A stretch of 64,000 nucleotides of DNA from positions 8,987,432 through 9,051,431 of the forward strand of contig CM075760.1 in the NCBI GenBank assembly GCA_037974335.1. The letters run 5' to 3'. Below, one piece after another: positions 53,200 to 62,964 of this stretch. Numbering within the stretch: position 1 is the first letter of the stretch; every line of letters starts with the position of its first letter. The stretch comes from Prionace glauca (lineage: Eukaryota > Chordata > Chondrichthyes > Carcharhiniformes > Carcharhinidae). The notes beneath the pieces are model-generated. The model had not been told where the DNA came from. It worked only from the letters and a program-made list of their open reading frames with translations, and did no database searches. The position numbers were made by a program, and so were the translations under genes.

Positions 53200-53712
53200 G
53201 AGGCCAAGAGAGAGGGAAATGATAGTGAGTGAGACAGAGAGGGAGAGATAGAGATAGACAGGGACAGAGGGACTGAGTGAGAAGGAGAGATAGGAAAAAA
53301 CAGAGATGGAGACAAGGACAGAGAGAGAGAATAGCACTGACGGAGCAAGAGATGGAGAGAGAGATAGGAAAGACAAAGAGAGATAGAGAGACAGGATGAC
53401 AGAGACAGAGTGCCCCTGAGAGAGGGAGAGTCAGAGGTGAGTCAGAGAGAGAGAGTGACAGTGAAATGAGACAGAGTGAGAGAAAGAAAGAGACAGAGTT
53501 AGAGAGAGAAAGACAGAGTGAGAGACAGGGGGAGAGAGGGAGTGACAGACAGAGACAGACATAGATAGACTGAGTCCGTGTGAGAGAGAGAGAGACAGAC
53601 AGGGAGAGAGACACACAGAAACAGAGGGAGAGAGTGAGAGCACAACACAGACAGAGAGAGACAGAGATAGAGAGACAGACTGAGTGTGTGTTTGAGAGAC
53701 ACAGAGAGAAGG
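53200..53712 (+). repeat. GA-rich low-complexity tract
   Basis: AGAGACAGAG/GAGAGAGTGA repeats; Ser/Leu frames on the other strand are artefacts. Confidence 0.9.
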
Positions 53713-54985
53713 CCCGATTTTACCATTTTGATTCTATGGACTGAATCTGGCATGATCCAGATCCGACTTGTAAACCCGTCCTCAGGTGCCCCATATGAAC
53801 TCTGCCTGAGAAAAAAAGCAGTGATTCTGAATTGTGCTGCAGAAACCTGTGAGTGGGATTTATCGCACCCGAAACACGGCTGCTCCGAGTGGAGCCTTCA
53901 ACTGTGCAGGTACAGTACAAAACACTCCCCTGCCACATTGTCACTGCTCCTGGGCCAGAGAAAGTGGCCCAGAACACCATCTGGCCTCCTCGCCACCCCA
54001 TCCAACCAGAGAACATCTGGCCTCCCCCCCACCCCCCTGCAACCAGAGAACATCTGGCCTCCCTCCCCCCTCCAACCAGAGAACATCTGGCCTCCCCTCC
54101 CCCCTCCAACCAGAGAACATCTGGCTTCCGCCCTGCAACCAGAGAACATCTGGCCTCCCTCCCCCCTCCAACCAGGGAACATCTGGCCTCCCCTCCCACC
54201 CCCCTCCAACCAGGGAACATCTGGTCTCCCTCCCTCCCAACCCCTCCTCCAACCAGAGAACATCTGGCCTCCCTCCCCCCTCCAACCAGGGAACATCTGG
54301 CCTCCCACCCCCCTCCAACCAGGGAACATCTGGTCTCCCTCCCTCCCAACCCTCCTCCAACCAGAGAACATCTGGCCTCCCTCCCCCCCATCCCCCTCCA
54401 GAGAACATCTGGCCTCCCTCCCCCCAACCCCCTCCAACCAGAGAACATCTGGCCTCCCTCCCCTCTCCAACCAGGGAACATCTGCCCTCCCACCCCCCTC
54501 AAACCAGGGAACATCTGGTCTCCCCTCCCTCCCAACCCCTCCTCCAACCAGAGAACATCTGGACTCCCTCCCCTTCCACCACCTCAGTGGTTGAGGTGGT
54601 CCAGATGTTCTCTGGTTGTCCAGATGTTCTCTGGTTGGATCTGACCTGAGTCAGACAGCTGCTGGAAGCTCTGTATTTACCTCTTCAGAAGCTGGAGCGC
54701 CCAAAACACATCTTTGCAGACCATGTCTGTTTCTTGCTGAATCTGGATGCGCGAACGTGATGGTAAAAGGGGAAACGCAGGGACGTTTGAGCATCCAAAT
54801 ACAAATGCGTTTAAATTGACGTCGCACCCGTTTAGGGTGCGGTGCTGATCACAGCCATTTTAGCTGCTTGGTAAAGGGGGAACGGGCGCAGAGGCGGGCA
54901 TGGATTGTGCTCCTCACCTTACACTCCACTTTACCAAGTTATCGCATCCGAAAATGGGTGCAACACGATGGCATTATTGAGCCCA
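53713..54985. mobile_element. Possible non-autonomous DNA element carrying a minisatellite
   Basis: Left end GGCCCGATTTTACCATTTTG; right end, read in reverse, GGGCTCAATAATGCCATCGT. These are loosely similar inverted ends. The unique flanks of the minisatellite (53713-53980 and 54640-54985) do not match any other family in the window. Tentative. Confidence 0.25.
53985..54640 (+). repeat. Minisatellite with AGAACA core, ending in inverted copies
   Basis: About 17 units of CCAACCAGAGAACATCTGGC / CTCCCTCCCCCCT, 30-45 bp each with variable C-rich linkers. At 54577-54600 a hairpin (ACCACCTCA-GTGG-TTGAGGTGGT) is followed by two units in opposite orientation (CCAGATGTTCTCTGGTTG, 54601-54637). Confidence 0.92.
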
Positions 54986-55261
54986 GAGGGAGAGACTCAC
55001 ACAGAGAGACAGAAATAATCTAATTTCTCCTAAATCTAGAACATACAAGCAGCACCAGAAACTCCTTAAATATAAATAAATAGTTTATTTGGTTTAAATA
55101 AGAATACAGACAAATCCTGCAAACATTAATTAATGCACAAACTGATTGAAACGAATCAAGTCACAATAAAATAGATTAAAACCTCATTAATATAAACAGC
55201 ATTAACCTGTGACAACTGGACCTGGCAGTATAGAGAGCAGTGTTTCAATGACGATGGGACA
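54986..55261. other. Spacer, AT-rich
   Basis: No gene or repeat family recognised. Confidence 0.35.
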
Positions 55262-55790
55262 GCGATGCTGTAGTTAAGAAAGCCCCACCAACGCCTTTAC
55301 TTTCTCAGAACTCAAAAGAAACTTGGCATGTCAGCTACAACTCTCACCAACTTTTATAGATGCACCATAGAAAGCATTCTTTCTGGGGTTGTATCACAGC
55401 TCAGTATGGGCTCCTGCTCTGCCCAAGACTGCAGGAACTACAAAAGGTCGTGAATGTAGCCCAATCCAGCAACAAACCAGCCTCCCATCCACTGACTCTG
55501 TCAACACTTCCCGCTGCCTCAGCAAAGCAGCCAGCATAATTAAGGACCCCGCACACCCCAGACATTCTCTCTTCCACCTTCCTCCCTCAGGAAAAAGATA
55601 CAAAAGTCTGAGGTCACGCACCAACCAACTCAAGAACAGCTTGTTACCTGCTTCTGACTTACCTTGCATTAAGTTGATCTTTCTCTGCACCTTAGCTATG
55701 ACTGTAACACTACATTCTGCACTCTCTCCTTTCCTTGTCCATGAACAGTATGCTTTGTATTGTGCACATGAAACAATATTTTTCACTGTT
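55262..55790 (+). mobile_element. Jockey-group LINE 3' end (same family as 37.3 kb)
   Basis: CACTATAG-type GCTGTAGTTAAGAAAGCCCC, TTGGCATGTCAGCTACAACT, TAGAAAGCATTCTTTCTGGG and CTTACCTTGCATTAAGTTGA match 38.95-39.5 kb closely. Ends in AACAATATTTTTCACTGT. Confidence 0.85.
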
Positions 55791-55908
55791 GCTGGCTCTC
55801 AGTGTGGGGGCATCGGGCTGTCCAAATCGCCTGGTCCCCACCTACGTCTCCAGACTGCAGGTTACAGCTGCTCGGGCCCATCCGCCAGTCCGGCGTCCGG
55901 GAAGGGGC

Positions 55909-56003
55909 TCAGAGTCCCACCTCGTACTTGGGGCCCGGCCGGATGGTTATCCTCCCGTAAGGCTCGCTCTGCTCCAGGGTGAGGATCTGTCTCCCTGCCA
56001 GTA
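55909..56003 (-). CDS. REC8: Terminal exon of a kleisin cohesin subunit, probably REC8
   Basis: After the acceptor CTTCCTGTGCAG the frame is (V)LAGRQILTLEQSEPYGRITI then RPGPKYEVGL and TGA. This matches the end of the kleisin C-terminal winged helix, whose hallmark in RAD21 is FLVLKKQQAIEL...EEPYSDI...PGPRF a few residues from the stop. The exon enters in phase 1, fitting the donor at 62847 (TTA G|GTAAGAG plus TA gives Val). Kleisins close the SMC ring; their C-terminal winged helix binds the SMC1 head. Strong divergence from the very conserved RAD21 and the position near TCR genes (both on 14q11-q12 in human) favour the meiotic paralogue REC8 over RAD21 or RAD21L. The 6.8-kb intron before it is filled with LINEs. 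Confidence 0.78.
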
Positions 56004-56009
56004 CTGCAC

Positions 56010-56290
56010 AGGAAGAGGGAGAGAGTCAGAGAGACAGAGGGAGAGAGGGAGAGAGACATAGAGAGTCAGAGACAAAGGAGGGGAGAGAGAGAGCAAGAGA
56101 GAGAGTCAGACACAGAGAGAGACAGTGATACAGAGAGAAACAGTGATACAGAGAGAAACAGACAGAGAGAGAGATACACAAGAGACAGGGAGAGAGACGG
56201 ACAGAGGGAGAGAGACAGAAGGACAGAGAGAGAGAGGGACAGAGAGAGAGAGGGACAGAGAGAGAGAGAGATGGAGAGAGAGCGAGATAG
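56010..56290 (+). repeat. GA-rich low-complexity tract
   Basis: GAGAGAGACAGAG repeats just inside the last REC8 intron. Confidence 0.9.
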
Positions 56291-56684
56291 GGATTCTCTT
56301 ATCTGATGTGTATGTGTTTTGGGTGGGTCGGATTGTGAGCATCGGTCATTTCGCCGGATTCACGTTCCCGACACATGTGCATCTCCCAGACGGGAGGGCA
56401 GGCGCAGTCGGGACAGGGCTGGAAATGGGTGGGAAGACAAAGTAAGTGATTGTTCCTGTGGAGCAGAGTCGAGAGGCAGCGATTTTTGGGCGTGTGAGGA
56501 GGCAAAAACAAGGTATATTTTTCTGTTTATTCCGTTTAACTTTTTATTTCAAGTAATAAGTCGCAAGTTTCGGCGGTTTTTTAAAAAATTAGTTAGAAAC
56601 CGGAAGTCGTCACTAGGACGCTTACCGGTAGTTGTAGTTTTTTTTTCTCGTGCCCCTAACCCTATAAATTAGTGCAGAGTTCAG

Positions 56685-57588
56685 GCTGTAAGCTGCATCT
56701 CCTGTGGGATGTATGTAGTGAGGAAGTCCAGCAGTGTTTCAGGTGATTTTACTTGTGGGAAGTGTGTTAGATTGCAGTTTCTGGAGGAGCGTGTAAAGTT
56801 GCTGGAGGGGGAATTAGAGGAGCTCCGCATAATTCGGGAAGTGGAGGAGGACATAGAAAGGAGTTATAAGGAGATAGTCACTCCTAGAAATAAGTCTTGG
56901 CTCACTGCCAGGAAGAGGGGCAAGAAGCAGTTGGGGGGACAATCCCCTGGGGCTGTTCCCCTCCAAAATAGGTTTTCAGTCCTGGAGGCTACAGTTGAGG
57001 AGGAATCAACTGGGGATAGCCAAAGGGAGCAGGTCTCTGGGGGTGAGCCTATTGGGAAACCTCAGGTGGTTAGGGGTAAGAGGTTGGGCCTCGTGATTGG
57101 GGACTCCACAATTAAGGGGACGGATAGGAGAGTCGGAGGTAAGGGACTCAGGGCTGGTTTGTTGCCTACCTGGGGCTGGGGTCCGGAATGTATCGGACAG
57201 GGTATTCAGGACTCTTAGGGGAGAGGGAGATCAACCCCAAGTTATAGTTCATGTGGGGACACATGACATAGGGAGATTAAGGGAAGGGGATATTAAGCAA
57301 AGATTTATGGAGTTGGGGTGGAAACTAAAGGCCAAGTCTGGAAGAGTAGTTATATCCGGACTCTTGCCTGTGCCACGGGATAGTATAGAGAGGAATAGAG
57401 AGAGGGAAAGTTTGAACTCGTGGCTGAGGGGATGGTGCAGGAGGGAGAGGTTCAGGTACTTGAGCAATTGGGGCTCATTCTGGGGAAGGTGGGACCTCTA
57501 TAAGAGTGATGGTCTTCACCTGAACCAGAGGGGAATCAATATCCTGGGGGGTAAATTTGCGAAAGCTATGCAGGGAGGTTTAAACTGA
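56685..57588 (+). pseudogene. CR1 ORF1: zinc-knuckle, coiled coil and SGNH esterase
   Basis: First frame: CISCGMYVVRKSSS, DFTCGKC (two CxxC pairs), then a coiled coil LQFLEERVKLLEGELEELRI, a basic linker, and LGLVIGDSTIKGTDRRV with the GDS nucleophile block of SGNH/GDSL hydrolases. A frameshift near 57140-57170 moves to the second frame: VCCLPGAGVRNVSDRV, VIVHVGTHDIGRLREGD (GTND block, here GTHD), VVISGLLPVPRDSIER, LNSWLRGWCRRERFRYLSNW and DGLHLNQRGINILGGKFA (catalytic D..H block), then TGA. Esterase domains of this sort are known in ORF1 of CR1 elements. Asn to His in the GTND block may itself impair activity. Confidence 0.85.
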
Positions 57589-57679
57589 TTCGGAGGGGGG
57601 GTGGGATCGTGAGTAGAAGGGGTGAAAGTGAGGGGGGCATATTTGGGGAATGCAAGGCAAGGCATAGTGGGGGTGGGGC

Positions 57680-60600
57680 GGAGCAGGGTTTGAAATGCAT
57701 GTACTTTAATGCGAGGAGTATTCGCAATAAAGTGGATGAACTTGCAGCGTAGATCAGTACCTGGGACTTTGATGTTGTGGCCATTTCAGAGACGTGGATA
57801 GAGCAGAGTCAGGAATGGTTGTTGCAGGTTCCGGGGTACAAATGCTTTAGTCGGAGTAGAGAAGAAGGTAGAGGGGGGGTGGGGTAGCATTGCTAGTTAA
57901 GGACTGTATCACAGTGTCGGAGAGGAAGTTTAATGAGGACTTGTCAGTTGAGGTAGTATGGGCGGAGATTAGAAATAGGAGAGGAGAGGTCACCCTGTTG
58001 GGAGTCTTTTATAGACCTCCTAAAAGTTCTAGAGAGGTTGAGGAAAGGATTGCGGAGACAATCCTGGCTAGGAGTGAAAGTAATAGGGTAATTGTTATGG
58101 GGGACTTTAACTTTGCAAATATTGATTGGAATTGCTATGGTTCTAGCTCGTTAGAGGGGTCAGTGTTTGTACAAAGTGTGCAGGAAGGTTTTTTGACTCA
58201 GTATGTAGATAGGCCAACTAGAGGTGAGGCTAAAAGGCGGGGAATTATAGGCCGGTTAGTTTAACGTCTGTGGTAGGTAAAATGTTAGAAACCGTCATTA
58301 AGGAGGAAATAGCGAGGCATCTTGAGGGGAATTGCTTGATAGGGCGGACGCAACACGGTTTCATTAAAGGGAAGTCGTGTCTGACAAATTTACTGGAGTT
58401 CTATGAGGATGTGTCTAGGGCAGTGGATGGAGGAGAGCCGGTGGATGTGGTCTTTCTGGATTTTCAGAAGGCGTTTGACAAGGTACCTCACAAGAGGTTA
58501 TTGCAGAAGGTCAGGGGACATGGAGTTGGGGGTAGGGTGTTAGCGTGGATAGAGGATTGGTTGTCAAATAGGAGGCAGAGAGTGGGGGTCAATGGATGCT
58601 ATTCGGATTGGCGGTTGGTGACTAGTGGGGTGCCCCAGGGGTCGGTGCTGGGGCCTCAGCTATTTACCATTTATATAGATGATCTGGAGGAGGGAACCGA
58701 GTGCAGGGTGTCGAAATTTGCTGATGACACCAAGATTGGGGGAAAGGCAAATTGTGCGGAGGGTGTGGAGAGTCTGCAGAAGGATCTAGATAGGCTGGGC
58801 GAATGGGCCAGGAAATGGCAAATGGAATTCAATGTTGGCAAGTGTGAGGTGGTCCACTTTGGTAGGAGGAATGGTAGGAAGGACTATTACTTACGGGGCG
58901 AAAAACTGCAGCAGGCGACGGTGCAGAGGGACCTCGGGGTCCTTGTGCATGAGTCGCAAAAACCCAGCTTGCAGGTGCAGCAGGTGGTCAGGAAGGCGAA
59001 TGGGATGCTGGCCTTCATAGCGAAGGGGATTGAATATAAAAGTAGGGAGGTCTTGCTGCAGCTGTATAGGGCATTGGTGAGGCCGCAGCTGGAGTACTGT
59101 GTGCAGTTTTGGGCGCTGCACCTGCGCAAGGATGTTTTGGCCCTGGAGGGAGTGCAGAGGAGGTTTACTCGGCTGATACCGGAGTTGAGGGGATTGAGCT
59201 ATGAGGAGAGGCTGAATAAACTAGGCTTGTACTCGTTAGAGTTTAGAAGAATGAGGGGAGATCTCATTGAGACGTATAAGATGATGAATGGGATGGATAG
59301 GATAGAGGTGGAGAGACTGTTCCCGCTCAAAAAAGACAGTAGGACTAGGGGGCACAGCCTCAAGATAAAGGGGGGGGCGGTTTAGAACAGAGTTGAGGAG
59401 GAACTTCTTCACTCAAAGGGTGGTGAATCTCTGGAATTCTCTGCCCGTTGAAGTGGTGGAGGCTGCCTCGCTAAATATTTTTAAGAAACGGGTTGATGGG
59501 TTTTTGATAAGAGAGGGGATTAAGGGTTATGGGAGAGGGCGGGAAGGTGGAGCTGAGTCACGACAGATCAGCCATGATCTTATTGAATGGCGGGGCAGGC
59601 TCGAAGGGCCAGATGGCCTACTCCTGCTCCTATTTCTTATGTTCTTATGTTTTTATGTTCTTATATTGGATTTGGAGCTGAGAAATGAGCCAGACCAGGT
59701 GCGAGACTTGGAAGTTGGTGTGCACTTTGGTGATAGTGACCACAATTCGGTTACGTTCACCTTAGTGATGGAAAGGGATAGGCATGAACCTCGGGTCAGT
59801 AGTTTTAGCTGGGGGAAGGGTAATTATGAGGCTATTAGGAGAGAATTAGGAAACATAGGTTGGACTAGGAGATTACAGGGACTGGGAACGTCCGAAATGT
59901 GGAATTGTTTCAAGGAACAGCTACTGCGGGTCTGCGATAGGTATGTCCCTGTCAGGCAAGGAGGATTTGGTAGGGCTAGGGAGCAGTGGTGTACTAAAAA
60001 AGTTGATTCGTTGGTTAGGAAGAAAAAGGAGGCATATGTTCGGATGAGGCTTGAGGGCTCAGGTAGTTCATTAGAAAGCTTTAGATTGGCTAGGAGGGAG
60101 TTAAAGAGTGAGTTAAGAAGGGCTAAAAGAGGACATGAGAAGACTTTGGCTGATAGGATTAAGGAGAATCCTAAGGCGTTCTATAGGTATGTCAAGAATA
60201 GAAGGTTGGTCAGGGCAAGATTAGGGCCAGTTACAGACAGCAGAGGGAAGTTGTGTGTGGAACCGGAGGAGATTGGAGAAGCATTGAACCAATATTTCTC
60301 TTCGGTGTTCACGCAGGGGGACATGAATATAGCTGTGGAGGACACTGGGTTGCAGGGGTGTAAAATAGACAGTATTACGGTTGATAAGGGGGATGTGCTG
60401 GATATTCTTGAGGGGTTGAAGATAGATAAGTCCCCTGGTCCGAATGGGATCTACCCTAGGATTCTCTGGGAGGCTAGAGAGGTGATTGCAGAGCCTTTGG
60501 CTCTGATCTTCAGGTCGTCATTGGTCTCTGGTGTAGTCCCGGAGGATCGAAGGATAGCGAATGTTGTCCCATTGTTTAAGAAGGGGAACAGAGACTTTGC

Positions 60601-61887
60601 CGGGAATTATAGACCGGTGAGTCTTACTTCTGTTGTGGGCAAGGTTTTAGAAAAAATTATTAGGGATAGGATTTATAGTTATTTGGAGTGTAATGAATTG
60701 ATTAGAAATAGTCAGCATGGTTTTGTGTCGGGTAGGTCGTGCCTTACTAACCTTATTGAGTTTTTTGATAAAGTGACCAAAGAGGTAGATGGGGGCAAGG
60801 CAGTTGATGTGGTATATATGGATTTTAGTAAGGCGTTCGATAAGGTTCACCATGGTAGGCTTCTGCAGAAAATGCAGATGTATGGGATTGTGGGTAATCT
60901 AGGAAATTGGATCAGAAATTGGCTATCAGATAGGAGACAGAGGGTGGTGGTTGATGGTAAATATTCATCATGGAGTTCGGTTACGAGTGGTGTGCCTCAG
61001 GGATCTGTTTTGGGGCCACTGCTGTTTGTAATCTTTATTAATGATCTGGATGAGGGTATAGTTGGGTGGATTAGTAAATTTGCTGATGACACCAAAGTCG
61101 GAGGTGTGGTAGATTGTGAGGAAGGGTGTCATAGTCTGCAGGGAGACTTAGAAAGGTTGCAGAGCTGGGCCAAGAGGTGGCGGATGGAATTTAATGCGGA
61201 GGAGTGTGAGGTAATTCACTTCGGTAGGAACAACAGATGTGTCGAGTATAGGGCTAACGGGAGGACTTTGAATAGCGTGGATGAACAGAGGGATCTAGGT
61301 GTATGTGTACATAGATCCCTGAAAGTTGGGAATCAAGTAGATAAGGTTGTTAAGCAGGCGTACGGTGTCTTGGCGTTTATTGGTAGGGGATTGAATTTAA
61401 GAGTCGCAGCGTCATGTTGCAACTGTACACTACTCTGGTACGGCCGCACTTGGAGTACTGTGTGCAGTTCTGGTCCCCACATTACAGGAAGGATGTGGAG
61501 GCTTTGGAGAGGGTGCAGAGGAGGTTTACTAGGATGTTGCCTGGTATGGTGGGGAGGTCCTATGAGGAGAGACTGAGGGATTTGGGGTTGTTTTCGTTGG
61601 AAAGAAGGCGGCTAAGAGGGGATCTTATTGAAACATATAAGATGATTAGAGGTTTAGATAGGGTGGACAGTGATAGCCTTTTTCCTCGGATGGAGAAAGC
61701 TAGCACGAGGGGGCATGGCTTTAAATTAAGGGGGGGTAGCTACAGGACGGATGTCAGGGGTAGGTTCTTTACCCAGCGGGTGGTGAGGGATTGGAATGCC
61801 CTGCCTGCTGAAGTTGTAAATGCGCCTAGTTTGGGGGCGTTTAAGAGATCTGTGGATAGGTTTATGGACGAAAAGGGATTGGTATAG
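57680..61887 (+). pseudogene. CR1-B ORF2, interrupted
   Basis: The endonuclease starts CMYFNARSIRNKVDELAA (57690), has a TAG soon after, WDFDVVAISETWIEQSQEW, a frameshift in a G run near 57875, then LLGVFYRPPKSSREVEERIA, VIVMGDFNFANIDWNCYG and FLTQYVDRPTRGEA. The nested CR1-A follows. It resumes ILDLELRNEPDQVRDLEV, GDSDHNSVTF, then RT: KSPGPNGIYPRILWE, NYRPVSLTSVVGKVLEKII, QHGFVSGRSCLTNLIEF, VVYMDFSKAFDKVHH, TSGVPQGSVLGPLLF, KFADDTKVGGVVD. A one-base loss near 61389 precedes MLQLYTTLVRPHLEYCVQFW (61414) and the end DRFMDEKGLV (61887). Confidence 0.9.
58232..59662 (+). mobile_element. CR1-A LINE nested in the CR1-B endonuclease
   Basis: Begins in the RT at AAAAGGCGGGGAATTATAGG (GNYRPVSL region) and ends in GTTCTTATGTTTTTATGTTC. 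ORF2 is open from MVGKMLETVIKEEIARHLEG (58270) to KDSRTRGHSLKIKGG, where one extra G in a G run near 59375 shifts the frame, and then runs open again as RRNFFTQRVVNLWNSLPVEV. Removing it restores GEA|ILDLELRNE in the host element. No clear target duplication, as usual for CR1. Confidence 0.93.
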
Positions 61888-61974
61888 GCTAGTGGGTCAT
61901 TGTTTTTGTAACTGGTCGGCGCAACATCGTGGGCCGAAGGGCCTGTTCTGCGCTGTAATGTTCTATGTTCTATG

Positions 61975-62700
61975 AAATCTATTTTTAATCTATTTTAAAT
62001 GTCATTACTGGGCCCAGGACTGAATTCTTTGGGCCCGATGGAATCTCTCACCCTGTCAGGAGTACTTCACTCCGGTGGGTTTAGAGTAACTCCCCACTGA
62101 CGGGAAAGTAGCGGGAGATCCCGCCGGAGTGAGGTGGAGGGCAATCGAGGCCCCCACTGAGTCAGGCAGCTGGGGTGGGGGGGGGTGGGGGAGGGTGGAG
62201 CCCCCTGGGCATGGGCACCTAGCATTGCAAGCCTGTGTCCTGGCACTGTCCAAGGGGCAAAGTGCCCATGCCCAGGGGGCATCTTGGCACTGCCCACCAG
62301 GGGCATTGGGCAGTGACAAAGGGGCGGAGCCTGATGGTGTGTGGGTGGGGCTAGGGGGTGATCGGGGACTGGGGGTGATGGTCTACCTCCGGGATGGGAG
62401 AACTTTTGCCTCTGGGAAGGGGAAGGCGGGAGGTGGGGTGGGGGGGTGAGCTGCTGGCCAGCAGGCTGACAGATTGGGGCCAGTGTGTGCGTGTGCAGAG
62501 TTACGGAATAGTCAGACTCCCCCAGGAATAGACCCCACCCTCCCCGAGCTTTTAGTGATATTCCCCATCAGGAGCTCTGATTGCACAGAGTGTGGGAGAT
62601 TCGAGTCTCAACTCCCACTGAAAAAACAATTGTGATTTACACCAGCTTTCCTGCCAATTCAGCACTTAGAACTTTTTTTGAGAGAATCGGGCGCAGTGTG
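61975..62700. other. Intronic GC-rich stretch, possible non-autonomous DNA element
   Basis: GGGCCCGATGGAATCTCTC near 62032 and, in reverse near 62695, GCGCCCGATTCTCTC are loosely inverted ends around G-rich sequence (G runs at 62171-62200). No coding exon recognised. Confidence 0.3.
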
Positions 62701-62846
62701 TGTGTGCAGTGAGAGAGACAGAGAGGGAGAACAGGGTTTAAGAGAGTGTGAGTGGCAGGAGGCTGCATAGGTGGGTGGGGTGGTGGGAGGAGTGAGGTAG
62801 CAGGAGTGGGAGGAGGGGATGGGAAGGGTGGGGGGTGGTCTCTTAC

Positions 62847-62956
62847 CTAAGCAGATGAAGAAGATTCGACTGACCTCAATCCGTGAGGTGGGGGCGGAGG
62901 AGAGAATGGTGTGAAGGTCAGTCTCTCTGTTGTCACCTAATCCACTGGTAACCAAA
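62847..62956 (-). CDS. REC8: Penultimate exon of the kleisin gene, probably REC8
   Basis: 110 nt between acceptor TTTCTCTGCAG and donor TTAG|GTAAGAG. The frame reads LVTSGLGDNRETDLHTILSS then APTSRIEVSRIFFICL. It corresponds to the RAD21 stretch [25 protein letters not shown], the first helices of the C-terminal winged helix, with SRIFFICLVL aligned to [10 protein letters not shown]. Enters in phase 2 and leaves in phase 1, matching the terminal exon at 56003. The rest of the gene lies beyond the right edge of the window. Confidence 0.78.
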
Positions 62957-62964
62957 CTGCAGAG

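Larger units (their letters stand above)
56480..61974 (+). mobile_element. Near-full-length CR1 LINE (subfamily B), split by a nested CR1-A
   Basis: About 4 kb of its own sequence: 5' region (start uncertain, 56.44-56.56 kb), ORF1 (56.69-57.59 kb), ORF2 from about 57.69 kb, interrupted at 58231/59663, resuming in the endonuclease and running to the tail TCGTGGGCCGAAGGGCCTGT, TCTGCGCTGTAATGTTCTAT, GTTCTATG. It lies entirely within the last REC8 intron, on the opposite strand to REC8. Confidence 0.9.

Noticed and set aside
53686-54649. Frames of 260-300 codons over the AGAACA minisatellite on both strands
   Set aside because: Open on three forward and several reverse frames at once, with no non-repeat domain. 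Simple repeat translation.
55921-56003. Joining the kleisin exon to the exon at 45901 (phase 0 to phase 0)
   Set aside because: The phases allow it, but kleisins end a few residues after PGP(K/R)(Y/F), exactly where the TGA at 55909 lies, so the two are better read as separate genes.
16399-61887. Treating the RT frames as host genes
   Set aside because: All carry CR1 ORF2 signatures and CR1 tails; they are retrotransposon copies.
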